Positions 16,327-25,034 of a stretch of 42,276 bases of DNA are shown here, piece after piece. The stretch covers positions 1 through 42,276 of the forward strand of contig CAJUSJ010000031.1 of assembly GCA_910588865.1 (NCBI GenBank). Reading direction: 5' to 3'. The stretch is from an uncultured Lachnospiraceae bacterium. Its GTDB lineage: Bacteria; Bacillota; Clostridia; Lachnospirales; Lachnospiraceae. The notes under the pieces were generated by a model. It was not told the origin of the DNA, did not search any database, and was given only the letters and a program-made list of their open reading frames with translations. Each line of letters opens with the position of its first letter. Position 1 is the stretch's first letter. The position numbers and the translations under genes are program-made.

Positions 16327-18566
16327 GGCCGCGCCTCCTGTTTTTCCGTTTTTTTGTCTTGTTTCATCAGCTCCACAATAGCCGGGTCCAGCTTGTAAGG
16401 CTCCCCGATCCCCTCTTTTTTCAGATCCCTCAAGGCAAAGTTTGACTTGCGCAGAGTCAGGTTTGGATTATAGTAGGGATCTCCGTCTCTCAAGATATCC
16501 GGCCATTTTTTTCCGAATTTCGCCACCTCCCGGTTAAACCTGGCCACCTTCTCCGGCGTGTCCTCCAGTCCCCGGGACTTGGACTCATAGTGATACAAAA
16601 GGGCATAGGGGGCATAGACTACCAGCTTTCCAAGGCTCCTGACCTTCATACAGTAGTCGATGTCGTTAAATGCCACCGCCAGTTCCTCGCTGAAGCCTCC
16701 CGCTGCCTCGAACACGGATTTCTTGCTCATCATGCAGGCCGCTGTCACCGCGCTGTAATCCTGCGCGCACATGGCCCTGTGGAAATAGCTGTTCTCCGCC
16801 TTGTGGAGCCCGATAAAGGTGTGGCCCGCGATGCCGCCAAACCCTACCACCACACCGGCGTGCTGGATGGTGTCATCCTGGTACAGAAGTCTCGCTCCCA
16901 CAGCGCCCACATCCTCCCTCTGGCAGAACCCCAGCATCTCCTCAATAAAATTTTCCGCGATCAGCTCGGTGTCATTATTTAAAAACAGCAGGTACTCGCC
17001 CTTTGCCTGGCTGACGCCAAAGTTGTTGATGGCCGAGAAATTGAACTCTCTTTTCCACGTTACCACCCGCACCTGAGGGAATTCCTTTTGAATTTTCTCG
17101 TAGTACTCAAACGTTTCCTTCTTTACGCTGTTGTTCTCAACCACCACAAACTCCAGGTTTTTGTAGGTCCCTCTTGTGAGGATAGCCCTGACACATAAGT
17201 CTAAATCCTGGTGATGGTCCTTGTTGGGAATGATTACCGACACCAGAGGCTCTCCCTGGATCTTGAAGGTGGTGTGGTAAATACCATAGTCCACCCCCTT
17301 TTCCACCTTCTCCGCCTCTATGCCCATCCGGCGGTAGTGGTCCATAATAGCCCTGGCCCCTGCCTCAAAGGCGTAGAGCTTGCTCTGGGGATTGCTGGCC
17401 GTGGAATCCTGATGGCACCGCCAATGGTACAGAACCTTGGGGATATGGTAAATGCCTGCCGCGGCCTCAACGCACCGGAAGATAAAATCATAGTCCTGCG
17501 CGCCGTCGTACTCTTTTCTTAAACCTCCCACCTGGTCCACCAGCTGCCTTTTCACCACAAACTGGTGACAGATGTAGTTGACGCTGGTGAGGAGATCCAG
17601 GTTAAAGTCTGGTTTAAAATGGGGGTCAAACAGAGCTCCCCCGTCCATGTCCATCTTGTCCTCGTCAGAGTATAGGACCTCACATTCCGGATGCTCCTTT
17701 ATGGCTCTGGCGCACTCATAGAGCGCGTTCTCCGTCATGGCGTCGTCGTGGTCCGCCAGGACAATGTAATCCCCCTTTGCCATGGCAATGGCCTCATTGG
17801 TGTTCTCCGAGATTCCCTGGTTCTGATCCAGCTTTTTGTAACGAAAACGGGGATCCTTTGCCGCGTATTTGCTCACTACCCGCCGCAAATCCTCCCCTTT
17901 CGGGCTTCCGTCCGCCATGCAAAGCTCCCAGTTTCTGTAAGTCTGGGACGCGATGGAATCCAGCATCTCCCGAAGATATTTTTCCGGTGTCCGGTAGATG
18001 GGCATGACAATGGAAAACAGAGGGCCATCGTCCCACTCCTCCCTCCTCTGCCGCTCCAGCTCCTCTGCCGGGGGCTTGGTGAGAGAATACCACTCCCCAT
18101 AATCATAGTCATTGTCAAGTCCCTGGATCTTGTGGATGGATTTCACCAGCAATGCCTTTAACCCATTGTCTTTCCAGAAATCCAGAGCCACATGGACGGT
18201 TTCCATGTTCATCAGATCCCGGATCTTTTGCATCCGCTTGTGGGCCACGCTGGACCGCTTCTTGATCAGCGCCTCGTTGTATTTAATCCGGACCCTTCTG
18301 TTGTCGCAGAGGATCACCAGATAATAATCCCTTCCCCTTTTATATGGAAATTGGATGTCAAATCCGAAATCCCTGTCATACACCTTCCCGTAATAAATCT
18401 GGCTCACGTCATCCCGCCTGGTGGACACATATTTAAATTTGACAGGCTTGTGGTTCCTATCCTCCACCCGGAACTTTGGCTGGGACCCAGGGGTCTTTCC
18501 TATGACCCAGCCATTAAGCTGTATGGAATTTTCCCGGATCCTGACCACGTCTACATTATGCTTCAT
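16323..18566 (-). CDS. Bifunctional GT2 glycosyltransferase with two catalytic domains
   Basis: I take the ATG at 18566 as start (747 residues); the longer frame would need a TTG. An N-terminal beta-rich module of about 90 residues precedes a helical linker and two GT-A domains. The first has FSIVMPIYRTPEKYL and DHDD (272-275). The second has VSVIIPNKDHH and NNDTE (530-534), followed by ACMMSKKSVFEAAGG and FNDIDYCMKV. Such tandem GT2 proteins add two sugars, sometimes alternately, to a growing rhamnan- or O-antigen-type chain. The gene starts inside the last codons of the 320-residue transferase and overlaps the next gene by ATGA. Activity is inferred from the fold; substrates are unknown. 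Confidence 0.88.
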   Translation of the reverse strand: MKHNVDVVRIRENSIQLNGWVIGKTPGSQPKFRVEDRNHKPVKFKYVSTRRDDVSQIYYGKVYDRDFGFDIQFPYKRGRDYYLVILCDNRRVRIKYNEALIKKRSSVAHKRMQKIRDLMNMETVHVALDFWKDNGLKALLVKSIHKIQGLDNDYDYGEWYSLTKPPAEELERQRREEWDDGPLFSIVMPIYRTPEKYLREMLDSIASQTYRNWELCMADGSPKGEDLRRVVSKYAAKDPRFRYKKLDQNQGISENTNEAIAMAKGDYIVLADHDDAMTENALYECARAIKEHPECEVLYSDEDKMDMDGGALFDPHFKPDFNLDLLTSVNYICHQFVVKRQLVDQVGGLRKEYDGAQDYDFIFRCVEAAAGIYHIPKVLYHWRCHQDSTASNPQSKLYAFEAGARAIMDHYRRMGIEAEKVEKGVDYGIYHTTFKIQGEPLVSVIIPNKDHHQDLDLCVRAILTRGTYKNLEFVVVENNSVKKETFEYYEKIQKEFPQVRVVTWKREFNFSAINNFGVSQAKGEYLLFLNNDTELIAENFIEEMLGFCQREDVGAVGARLLYQDDTIQHAGVVVGFGGIAGHTFIGLHKAENSYFHRAMCAQDYSAVTAACMMSKKSVFEAAGGFSEELAVAFNDIDYCMKVRSLGKLVVYAPYALLYHYESKSRGLEDTPEKVARFNREVAKFGKKWPDILRDGDPYYNPNLTLRKSNFALRDLKKEGIGEPYKLDPAIVELMKQDKKTEKQEARP

Positions 18567-19518
18567 CGCCTTGTTCCTCTTCCTGATCAAAATTGATCCT
18601 CTCTTCTTCGATAACCAGCGGACGCTTCATGACTCTGGAATTGATAGCCAGAATGTACTCTCCCACCAGACCGATAAAAAAGATCTGGACCGACCCCAGA
18701 AAACACATGCCGATGAGAAGAGGCGCCATACCTGCCGCGAACCGGTCCCAGTACATCATCTTCAAAACCAGATACACCAGGGCCACCGCCATGCTGACGC
18801 AGCAGCACAGGCCGCCGAAGATAGTGGCCAGCCGCAGTCCGGCCTTGGTATAGGATGTAACGCTGAGCATGGCCGCGTCGTAGAGCCTGTAAAAGTTGTT
18901 GCTTGTCTTCCCCGCCCTGCGTTTGGGCTGCTCATAGGGAATCTCCTTCCGCCGAAATCCCAGCTCTGCCACGATCCCCCGCAGAAAAGGGGTCGGGTCA
19001 TCCAAGTCCCGCAGCACCTTAATGAAACGGCGGTCATAGAGGCCGAACCCGGTAAACTGCTCGATCTGCTCCACATCAGAAAGCTTCTTGATCATCTTGT
19101 AATAGCAGCCCCTGAGCCAGTACATCAAAGGATTTTCCTGGCTGGACTTTTTGATCCCAATGACGATGCGGTAGCCGTTTTCCCACTCCCTCACATACTT
19201 GGGGATCATGTCCACCGGGTCCTGGAAATCCGCTGCCATTAAAACCGTACAGTCCCCGGTACTCTGGAGCATGGCATAGTAGGGTGAATTAAACTGCCCG
19301 AAATTCTTAGCGTTGAAGATCCCTTTGATCCCCTTATCCTCCCCTGCCAGCCTCCGGATTATGTCCCGGGTGCTGTCTCTGGAATCATTGTCAATAAATA
19401 TGATCTCGTACCGGTAAGAGGGAAGGCTCTCCTTAAACATGGCCCTCAGGGCGTCTGCCAGGGCCTGAACATTGTCCTCCTCATTGTAACACGGCACCAC
19501 AATGCTGATGGTCTTCAT
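18556..19518 (-). CDS. Polyprenyl-phosphate glycosyltransferase (GtrB/DPM1-like GT2)
   Basis: 320 residues. The GT2 domain shows ISIVVPCYNEEDNV (4-17), IIFIDNDSRDST (39-50), KNFGQ and the DXD-type ADFQDP (96-101), the set typical of dolichol-phosphate-mannose-synthase-like enzymes such as GtrB and ArnC. Two C-terminal membrane helices (about 227-252 and 260-288) and a final cytoplasmic acidic tail follow. Such enzymes charge undecaprenyl phosphate with one sugar for use outside the membrane, often to decorate a finished polymer. No partner GT-C membrane transferase is visible, so it may act elsewhere. The start lies within the end of the dehydrogenase gene, preceded by AAAGGGA. Confidence 0.87.
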   Translation of the reverse strand: MKTISIVVPCYNEEDNVQALADALRAMFKESLPSYRYEIIFIDNDSRDSTRDIIRRLAGEDKGIKGIFNAKNFGQFNSPYYAMLQSTGDCTVLMAADFQDPVDMIPKYVREWENGYRIVIGIKKSSQENPLMYWLRGCYYKMIKKLSDVEQIEQFTGFGLYDRRFIKVLRDLDDPTPFLRGIVAELGFRRKEIPYEQPKRRAGKTSNNFYRLYDAAMLSVTSYTKAGLRLATIFGGLCCCVSMAVALVYLVLKMMYWDRFAAGMAPLLIGMCFLGSVQIFFIGLVGEYILAINSRVMKRPLVIEEERINFDQEEEQGDEA

Positions 19519-20590
19519 AGTATTTCCCTTTCGTTGTTGTCACCATAACCTTAACCAGGTCCTGGGGCTTATCTTTCATCAGGTACAGCGCTTCCTCGAT
19601 CCTGTCAAATCCATCCAGGCGATGGGTCACCAGCTTCTCCGGGCTGATCTTCTTGTACTGTACCATCTTGAGCATCCGCTCAACCCGCACCCTTCCCCCT
19701 TCTGCCAGCTCCGTGTGTATGGTCTTTCCGGCCATACCCCGTCCTCCTGAGAACTTGGGGAAAGGAAGGTTTCCCCCGCCGCCGAAATAATTTACATTGG
19801 ACACGGTCCCGATGCCGTAGCGCACCATGTCAATGGCCTGGGCAAACACTTCATCCGTGCCGCCGCAGACAATGACGCTGTCCGCGCCCACACCGCCGGT
19901 CCGCTCCATAACCTGTTTTACAATGTCTCTGTCATGGTAATCCAGCACCTCCCAGGCTCCCATCTCCAGAGCCAGGGAAGCGCACACCGGGCGGCTCCCC
20001 ACCGCCAGGACCCGGGCAGCGCCCAGAAGGGAGGCTCCCGCCACCGCCATCAGGCCGATGGGACCAATGCCCATGACTACTACCGTATCCCCGAACTTGA
20101 TATTGGCGTGTTCCGCCCCCGTAAATCCCGTAGTCACCACATCCACGCACATCAGAGCCTGCTCCAGGGAGACCCCGGGGGGAATCCTGGCCAAGGTGGT
20201 ATCCGCATCCGGAACCAAAAACCGCTCCGCGAACACTCCCGGCTGGCTCCTTCCCAGCTGATGTCCGGAAAAGGGGGCTGACGCGTGTTTAAAATTGTGC
20301 TCCTGGATGCCCCTGGCCCTCCAGTCCGGAGTAATGGCCGGCACCGCCACCACCTCCCCTGGCCTAAAATCCTCCACCAGCTCTCCAACCTCCAGCACCC
20401 TGGCCACGCACTCGTGGCCCAGCACCAGATTGGGGGCTTTTCTGGAACCGCCGCCGAACACGGTGTGTACATCCGAAGAACAGGGGGCCATGGCCACTGG
20501 CTCCAATACAGCGCCGTAGGGAGTAAGAGACGGTTCCTCCACCTGGGCCCAGCCCACAACCCCCGGCTCCTTCAAAACAAATGCTTTCAT
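19481..20590 (-). CDS. Zinc-dependent secondary-alcohol dehydrogenase (MDR family, NADP-type)
   Basis: 369 residues, strongly resembling the NADP-dependent isopropanol/secondary-alcohol dehydrogenases of C. beijerinckii and Thermoanaerobacter by my recollection of those sequences. Catalytic zinc ligands appear as C37 (APCSSD), H59-E60 (GHE) and D149 (CVDVVTTG). The dinucleotide-binding loop is GIGPIG (173-178), and VGSRP (196-200) is the NADP-selecting pattern of this subfamily. Such enzymes interconvert methyl ketones and secondary alcohols. Position between an epimerase/methyltransferase fusion and glycosyltransferases (ATGA overlap upstream, 38-base overlap downstream) implies a sugar-side role rather than fermentation, possibly reducing an acetyl branch made by the TPP enzyme. 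That role is inferred. Confidence 0.85.
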   Translation of the reverse strand: MKAFVLKEPGVVGWAQVEEPSLTPYGAVLEPVAMAPCSSDVHTVFGGGSRKAPNLVLGHECVARVLEVGELVEDFRPGEVVAVPAITPDWRARGIQEHNFKHASAPFSGHQLGRSQPGVFAERFLVPDADTTLARIPPGVSLEQALMCVDVVTTGFTGAEHANIKFGDTVVVMGIGPIGLMAVAGASLLGAARVLAVGSRPVCASLALEMGAWEVLDYHDRDIVKQVMERTGGVGADSVIVCGGTDEVFAQAIDMVRYGIGTVSNVNYFGGGGNLPFPKFSGGRGMAGKTIHTELAEGGRVRVERMLKMVQYKKISPEKLVTHRLDGFDRIEEALYLMKDKPQDLVKVMVTTTKGKYYEDHQHCGAVLQ

Positions 20591-22824
20591 GACAACTCCT
20601 CCACCTGATTGCTCCGCAGAGCCGCAACTCTCACCTTATATCCAAACCGTTTTCTGATCTCTCCAAAGATCTCCTCCGTATAGCCCGGGGCGGCGATAAA
20701 AATCATGTCCACCGGATCCTTCTCAAACTCCTTTGGAGCCACAATGGGCACATGGGAGGCCGGAGCCACCTTCCCCTGCTTGAAGGGCGCCGAGTCCAGG
20801 ATATACCTGGCGTGGTCTTTCAGGGCCGTTGTGGCGGCCAGGGTGAAGCCCTGGTGGCCTGCCCCCCACATGGCCAGGGTCTTTCCCTCCTCCTTCAGCT
20901 TAAGGCACAGCTCCTGGATCTGCCTGGGGATGTCACAAAGGCTGGCTTTAAGACCGCCAATATCAATGAGAGCCGCGCCTTTCGGGGCCATATTGCCGGC
21001 CCCATCCGTCTTTTTTACGATGACAGACAAAGTATCCCGGTTCACCACCTCCTCTTCCAGCACCGAAAAACCGTGCCTCTCCAGAAGGGTTCTCAAGGTG
21101 TCAAAGGTATAGTAAGCGATGTGATCCCGAATCAGCTCATAGTAGCCGTCATATTTCAGAATATATTCCAGGCTCGGAACCGTGATCAGCCCCATGCCGG
21201 AATCTGTCAGGTTGTTTCGGATACATTCCAGCATCACTCCGGGTTCCGGCTGATGCTCCAGAAAATTAAAGGACAAAAATACGTCGTAAGGGCCATCCTG
21301 TCCCAGGATAGTGTCCTCTGTCTCCGTAAATCCTTCTGTCACCTTAAGACCCCGGCCCACCGCCTTCTCCACCAGTTCCTTTCTGTGCTCCACCCCAAAG
21401 GCCTTCACCGGAAAGTCCTTCAGCATGTCCAGAAATTCCCCCTGGCCGCATCCCGCCTCCAGAAATTTCTTTCCCTCCAGGCCATAGGTTTCTATGAGAT
21501 GTCGATACTGGCTGGTCCGCAGCTCCCTCATGGTGGTGGAATAGCCGCCTGAGCGGATGACATCCCTGTAGTATCCCACCGGCTCACAGTCAAACTGCGC
21601 CAGGCCGCACGACCGGCACTGGTAAAGCCTTAAGGTGATTCCCTGATCCCGGTCAGCCTCCCCGGGGTCTGGGATGTCCTGGGCAGAAGCCGGCATATTC
21701 TCAAGCTTCAGCAGCTCTCTCCCCTGGAAGCTGTGGCCGCACACAATACAGCGGCATCTCTTTTGGGCATTTTTTATCTCAAGCATACGTTTTATTCCTT
21801 CTTCAAATGATATCTCCGGCTTCCAGCCTGTCCTGTTCCTGATTTTTGAGATGTCCGGAATCAGGTTAGCCGGTCCCTCGGCGTTTGGCGGAAGTTTTCC
21901 GTATACCCGGCTTCCCCGCCTGCCGCACAGGTCATAGATCTGTTCCACAAACTCTTTCAGGCACTTAGTCCCAGAGCCATCTCCCGCCACATTGTAGACA
22001 CTGTCCCCGTCTCCGGGGCTGCCGCGAAAGGCCAGAGACAAAAGTCCGTTTAAAAGATCTTCTATATAAAGAAAGTTCCACTGCTGAGTACAGGCTCCCA
22101 GTTCCATGTTCCCGCCTTTTAAAAATGTGTCCAGGCAGGTATTGATCAGGGACCAGGGGTGATCTCCCGGCCCATAGACGCTGAAGATCCGGGCGTGGAT
22201 ATATTCCATCTCTCCCTCCCCCCGCTGCCTCCACTGAGCGCACAGCTCCCTGGCCCGGCGGCCGAACTCTACCTTGGCTTTGCCGTACTCTGACACAGGA
22301 TGGCACTCCATGTCCTCCCTCATAACCGTATGGCAGATCCCGTACTCTGCCTGGGAACCGCTGAACACAAACCGGCGGCATCCCAGACTTTTGGCTCCCT
22401 CCAGGGCCTTTATACTGTCTTCCACATTTTTCCGCTGCACATCCGCCTTCTGGCGGCCTTTGCTGCCGGATCCATCCCAGCCGAAGTGGAAAAACACCTG
22501 ACAGGGCTCCTTTATATACTCTCCAATCCGGTCCAGGTCCCCAAGCTCCAGATCCAGGATCTCCGCGTTCACACCGTCAAGGACTTTTTTGTTTGGGGAA
22601 TGGGGCCGCGCGATCCCGTAGACCTTATAACCTCTGGCCGCCAGCTCCCGCGCCAGGGCTGACCCCAGAAAGCTGGTAACCCCTGTGACCACCACGGGGA
22701 TCGTTTCCATAGCCGCTCCTCCATCCCCGTCCTGGGAACCGGCGGCCCCTGTGGCCACCGCGCGTATGATTTCCTTCTGCCCGGCCCGGTCCTTTGCGGT
22801 CTCCATAATCTCCTCTGTTCTCAT
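20587..22824 (-). CDS. Fusion of NAD-dependent epimerase/dehydratase and sugar C-methyltransferase
   Basis: About 745 residues. The N-terminal half is an extended SDR: VVVTGVTSFLGSALA (about 46-60), VFSGSQAEYG, catalytic EYGKAK, and NFLYIEDL. The C-terminal half (from about 355) has the architecture of NovU/TylC3-type C-methyltransferases: a zinc site CIVC...CRSC (about 360-407), the SAM loop FLEAGCGQGEF, NFLEHQPEP, and a C-terminal domain with MWGAGHQGF. These enzymes methylate a ketosugar carbon, and fusion to an SDR suggests one polypeptide performs methylation plus epimerisation or reduction. The ATG at 22824 overlaps the TPP-gene stop (TGATG). An ATG at 22710 with GGAGGAG seven bases before it removes a 38-residue non-conserved extension and may be the real start. 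Confidence 0.85.
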   Translation of the reverse strand: MRTEEIMETAKDRAGQKEIIRAVATGAAGSQDGDGGAAMETIPVVVTGVTSFLGSALARELAARGYKVYGIARPHSPNKKVLDGVNAEILDLELGDLDRIGEYIKEPCQVFFHFGWDGSGSKGRQKADVQRKNVEDSIKALEGAKSLGCRRFVFSGSQAEYGICHTVMREDMECHPVSEYGKAKVEFGRRARELCAQWRQRGEGEMEYIHARIFSVYGPGDHPWSLINTCLDTFLKGGNMELGACTQQWNFLYIEDLLNGLLSLAFRGSPGDGDSVYNVAGDGSGTKCLKEFVEQIYDLCGRRGSRVYGKLPPNAEGPANLIPDISKIRNRTGWKPEISFEEGIKRMLEIKNAQKRCRCIVCGHSFQGRELLKLENMPASAQDIPDPGEADRDQGITLRLYQCRSCGLAQFDCEPVGYYRDVIRSGGYSTTMRELRTSQYRHLIETYGLEGKKFLEAGCGQGEFLDMLKDFPVKAFGVEHRKELVEKAVGRGLKVTEGFTETEDTILGQDGPYDVFLSFNFLEHQPEPGVMLECIRNNLTDSGMGLITVPSLEYILKYDGYYELIRDHIAYYTFDTLRTLLERHGFSVLEEEVVNRDTLSVIVKKTDGAGNMAPKGAALIDIGGLKASLCDIPRQIQELCLKLKEEGKTLAMWGAGHQGFTLAATTALKDHARYILDSAPFKQGKVAPASHVPIVAPKEFEKDPVDMIFIAAPGYTEEIFGEIRKRFGYKVRVAALRSNQVEELS

Positions 22825-24698
22825 CACGCCTTCTCCTGCTTTCCCACTCTTGGGATCAACATATTCTCATCCATCTCCTCCTCTGATAAAAACGGGAACA
22901 AATCCTCCAGAGGCGGGGACACCATGGTTCCGTCAGGCAGCCTCTTGGCCGCTGATTTGGGTTCAAAATTCTGATCCGTGGTCACAAAAATCTCACAGAT
23001 AACCGGGCCTTCCATGGCCAGGGTCCTCTCAATCGCCTCCCCCAGCTCCCCGTTGCGGCGGGCGCTGACATAGGGGTAGCCGTAAGCCCAGGCCAGCTTC
23101 TCCATATTAGGAAAGCTTAAATCGCGGCTGTCCCCCCCGATTCCCACCAGAGGCTCCCGGAAGAAATTCTTCTGGGTCTGACGGATGGAGTGATATCCGT
23201 CATTGTTGATCAAAAAGATCTTGATGGGCATGTGGTGATGGATAATGGTCTGCAGTTCCTGGATATTCATCTGAATGCTCCCGTCTCCTGTGAGGAGGAT
23301 AATGTCCTGGCCGCTGTCCGCCATGCAGGCTCCGATCGCGGCCGGAAGATCATATCCCATGGAGGCCACGGCGGAATTGGTGATAAAACGCTGCCCTTTC
23401 TTAATTATAAAAGCATGTCCTCCCACCACACAGGCAGAGCCATTGCCCACCACGGTGATCTGTCCTTCTGACAGCCTCTGGCTCAGTTCTTTCACAAGGG
23501 CATAGACATTGGCCGCCTTTGTATCATCCTTCACCAAATGCTTTGGCCGCACCACTGGATACTTCTCCTTCCACATCTGGCAGGTCTCCACCCAGGTCAT
23601 GCCTCTAAGCCCGGTTCCGCCGCCGAAGAGGGGTTTCTCCTCCTGCTGATCCAGCACCCGCTCCAGGGCCTCCAGAAGGTCCTTCGCGTCAGCGTGAACC
23701 GGCATGTCCACATGGAGGCTGGGTTTTTTCAGCTCCTCCTGGTCAATATCATTGATAATGGTGTAGGCCTCCCTGGCCCATGTACTATAATTATATCCCA
23801 CCTGGCGGATACTCAGGCGGCTTCCCACAGAAAATACCAGATCGCTGTTTTGAACGGCGAAATTGCCTGGCCGATCCCCCATGCCTCCGGCCCTCCCTAC
23901 ATAGAGGGGATGGTCGTCAGGCATCAGATCCTGACTGTTCCAGCCTGTGACCACCGGGATTCCCAGCTTCCTCACCACCCGCTCAAACACCGGGTAAGCC
24001 CCCGCGATGCGGATGCCATTTCCCCCGTTGAGCACTGGCCGGTCAGCCAGGCGGATCTTCTCCAGGATCTTTCTGGCGGTAGTCTCCTCCACCTTCCCCG
24101 GCAGCCTGCCTCCATCTGGTCCTGCCTCAAACCCCTGTGGGTCAAACCCCTCAAGCCTTTCTAAGTCCACATAAGCTCCCTGGACATTTATGGGAATATC
24201 AAGCCAGCAGGGGCCGGGCCGGCCTGACTGGGCCAGATAGAAGGCCTTCTCCAGGCAATACCGGATGCTCTCAGGCTCTGTCACCATCTGGCTGTACTTT
24301 GTCATGCAGCCAATAGCCTTTACAATATCAAACTCCTGGTCCCCCATTGCCCGGATTCCCACCCCGGACCACCGGGCCGTTGTATCATACCGGACCTGGC
24401 CTGACAAAACCATCATGGGGATGGAGTCCAGCCAGCCGCCCAGCACTCCGGTGATGGCGTTGGTCCCTCCCGGGCCTGTGGTCACGCACAGCGCCGCCAT
24501 CCTGTTGTGGATCCTGGCATAACTCTCCGCCGCTATGGCACAGGCCTGTTCGTGATGCTGATAGAGACACTTAAGCCCTTTTTTGTGTCCCAGCGCGTCG
24601 TTGAGATGCATGGCCCCTCCTCCTGTTACCGTGAAAACCTGGGTAATGCCATGATCCACCAAAAAATCCGCGATATAGTCAGAAACTTTTATTTTCAT
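22824..24698 (-). CDS. Acetolactate-synthase-like TPP enzyme in polysaccharide operon (possible YerE-type sugar-branching enzyme)
   Basis: Start at the ATG at 24698 (624 residues), with AAGGAG 12 bases upstream; longer frames lack support. The protein has the three-domain layout of TPP/FAD decarboxylases: catalytic Glu50 in HHEQACAIAAESYAR, TTGPGGTNAITG (73-84), a central domain with NGGNGIR, and the TPP motif GDGSIQMN (471-478) ending at NND (498-500). The tail with KRLPDGTMVSPPLEDL is typical of a subgroup found in polysaccharide loci rather than ilvB. There is no IlvN/IlvH regulatory subunit gene nearby. In yersiniose synthesis, YerE of this superfamily adds an acetyl group from pyruvate to a ketosugar. 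A similar role here is inferred from context. It is the first gene of a six-gene operon. Confidence 0.8.
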   Translation of the reverse strand: MKIKVSDYIADFLVDHGITQVFTVTGGGAMHLNDALGHKKGLKCLYQHHEQACAIAAESYARIHNRMAALCVTTGPGGTNAITGVLGGWLDSIPMMVLSGQVRYDTTARWSGVGIRAMGDQEFDIVKAIGCMTKYSQMVTEPESIRYCLEKAFYLAQSGRPGPCWLDIPINVQGAYVDLERLEGFDPQGFEAGPDGGRLPGKVEETTARKILEKIRLADRPVLNGGNGIRIAGAYPVFERVVRKLGIPVVTGWNSQDLMPDDHPLYVGRAGGMGDRPGNFAVQNSDLVFSVGSRLSIRQVGYNYSTWAREAYTIINDIDQEELKKPSLHVDMPVHADAKDLLEALERVLDQQEEKPLFGGGTGLRGMTWVETCQMWKEKYPVVRPKHLVKDDTKAANVYALVKELSQRLSEGQITVVGNGSACVVGGHAFIIKKGQRFITNSAVASMGYDLPAAIGACMADSGQDIILLTGDGSIQMNIQELQTIIHHHMPIKIFLINNDGYHSIRQTQKNFFREPLVGIGGDSRDLSFPNMEKLAWAYGYPYVSARRNGELGEAIERTLAMEGPVICEIFVTTDQNFEPKSAAKRLPDGTMVSPPLEDLFPFLSEEEMDENMLIPRVGKQEKA

Positions 24699-25034
24699 AG
24701 ATTCAAACCGCTCCTTTTTTATTTTTTTCCCCCTTTTTGAGCCTGTCAACAGGAAGATGAAAAAAATTTTTCCCGCCTCCAAGGCTCCTCCCCCAACCCC
24801 TGTCAAGATCCATCAGGCCGAAAATCCCCGTATTTTCAGGCGTTTTTGGGGGATTACCCCCCACACCGCATATTTTCATAAGTATACCACAAATGCCAGC
24901 CGTATAAAAGTCTTTTTAAATCCTCCCATTTCTGCCATCAACCCGCGCTTTCCCGGGAGACCCCTATGGGTTATAATGCAGGAGTAATGCAAATGCGGAT
25001 TTTCACCAACCACAAAAAAGGAGAGAATCAAATT
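24699..25034. promoter_or_regulatory. Divergent 336-base control region between the TPP operon and the wall-repeat protein
   Basis: Minus strand: TGG followed by TATACT (24886-24881) is an extended -10 without a clear -35, giving a leader of about 175 bases with a GGGGG(GTAAT)CCCCC hairpin at about 24848-24863. Plus strand: TATAAT at 24972-24977 lies about 60 bases before the wall-repeat gene, followed by AAAAAAGGAG. No known riboswitch was recognised. Confidence 0.45.

Noticed and set aside
19481..20590. Fermentative isopropanol dehydrogenase role
   Set aside because: Sequence family fits, but the gene overlaps sugar-modification genes on both sides with no solvent-pathway genes; a glycan role is more plausible.
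22824..24698. Assignment as ilvB, biosynthetic acetolactate synthase
   Set aside because: No ilvN/H, ilvC or ilvD nearby, operon of sugar and glycosyltransferase genes, and a C-terminal tail typical of the polysaccharide-locus subgroup.
24699..24806. 36-residue N-terminal extension of the TPP enzyme
   Set aside because: Non-ATG start, low-complexity Lys/Gly/Phe sequence, no match to the enzyme family, which starts at MKIKVSDYIADFL.
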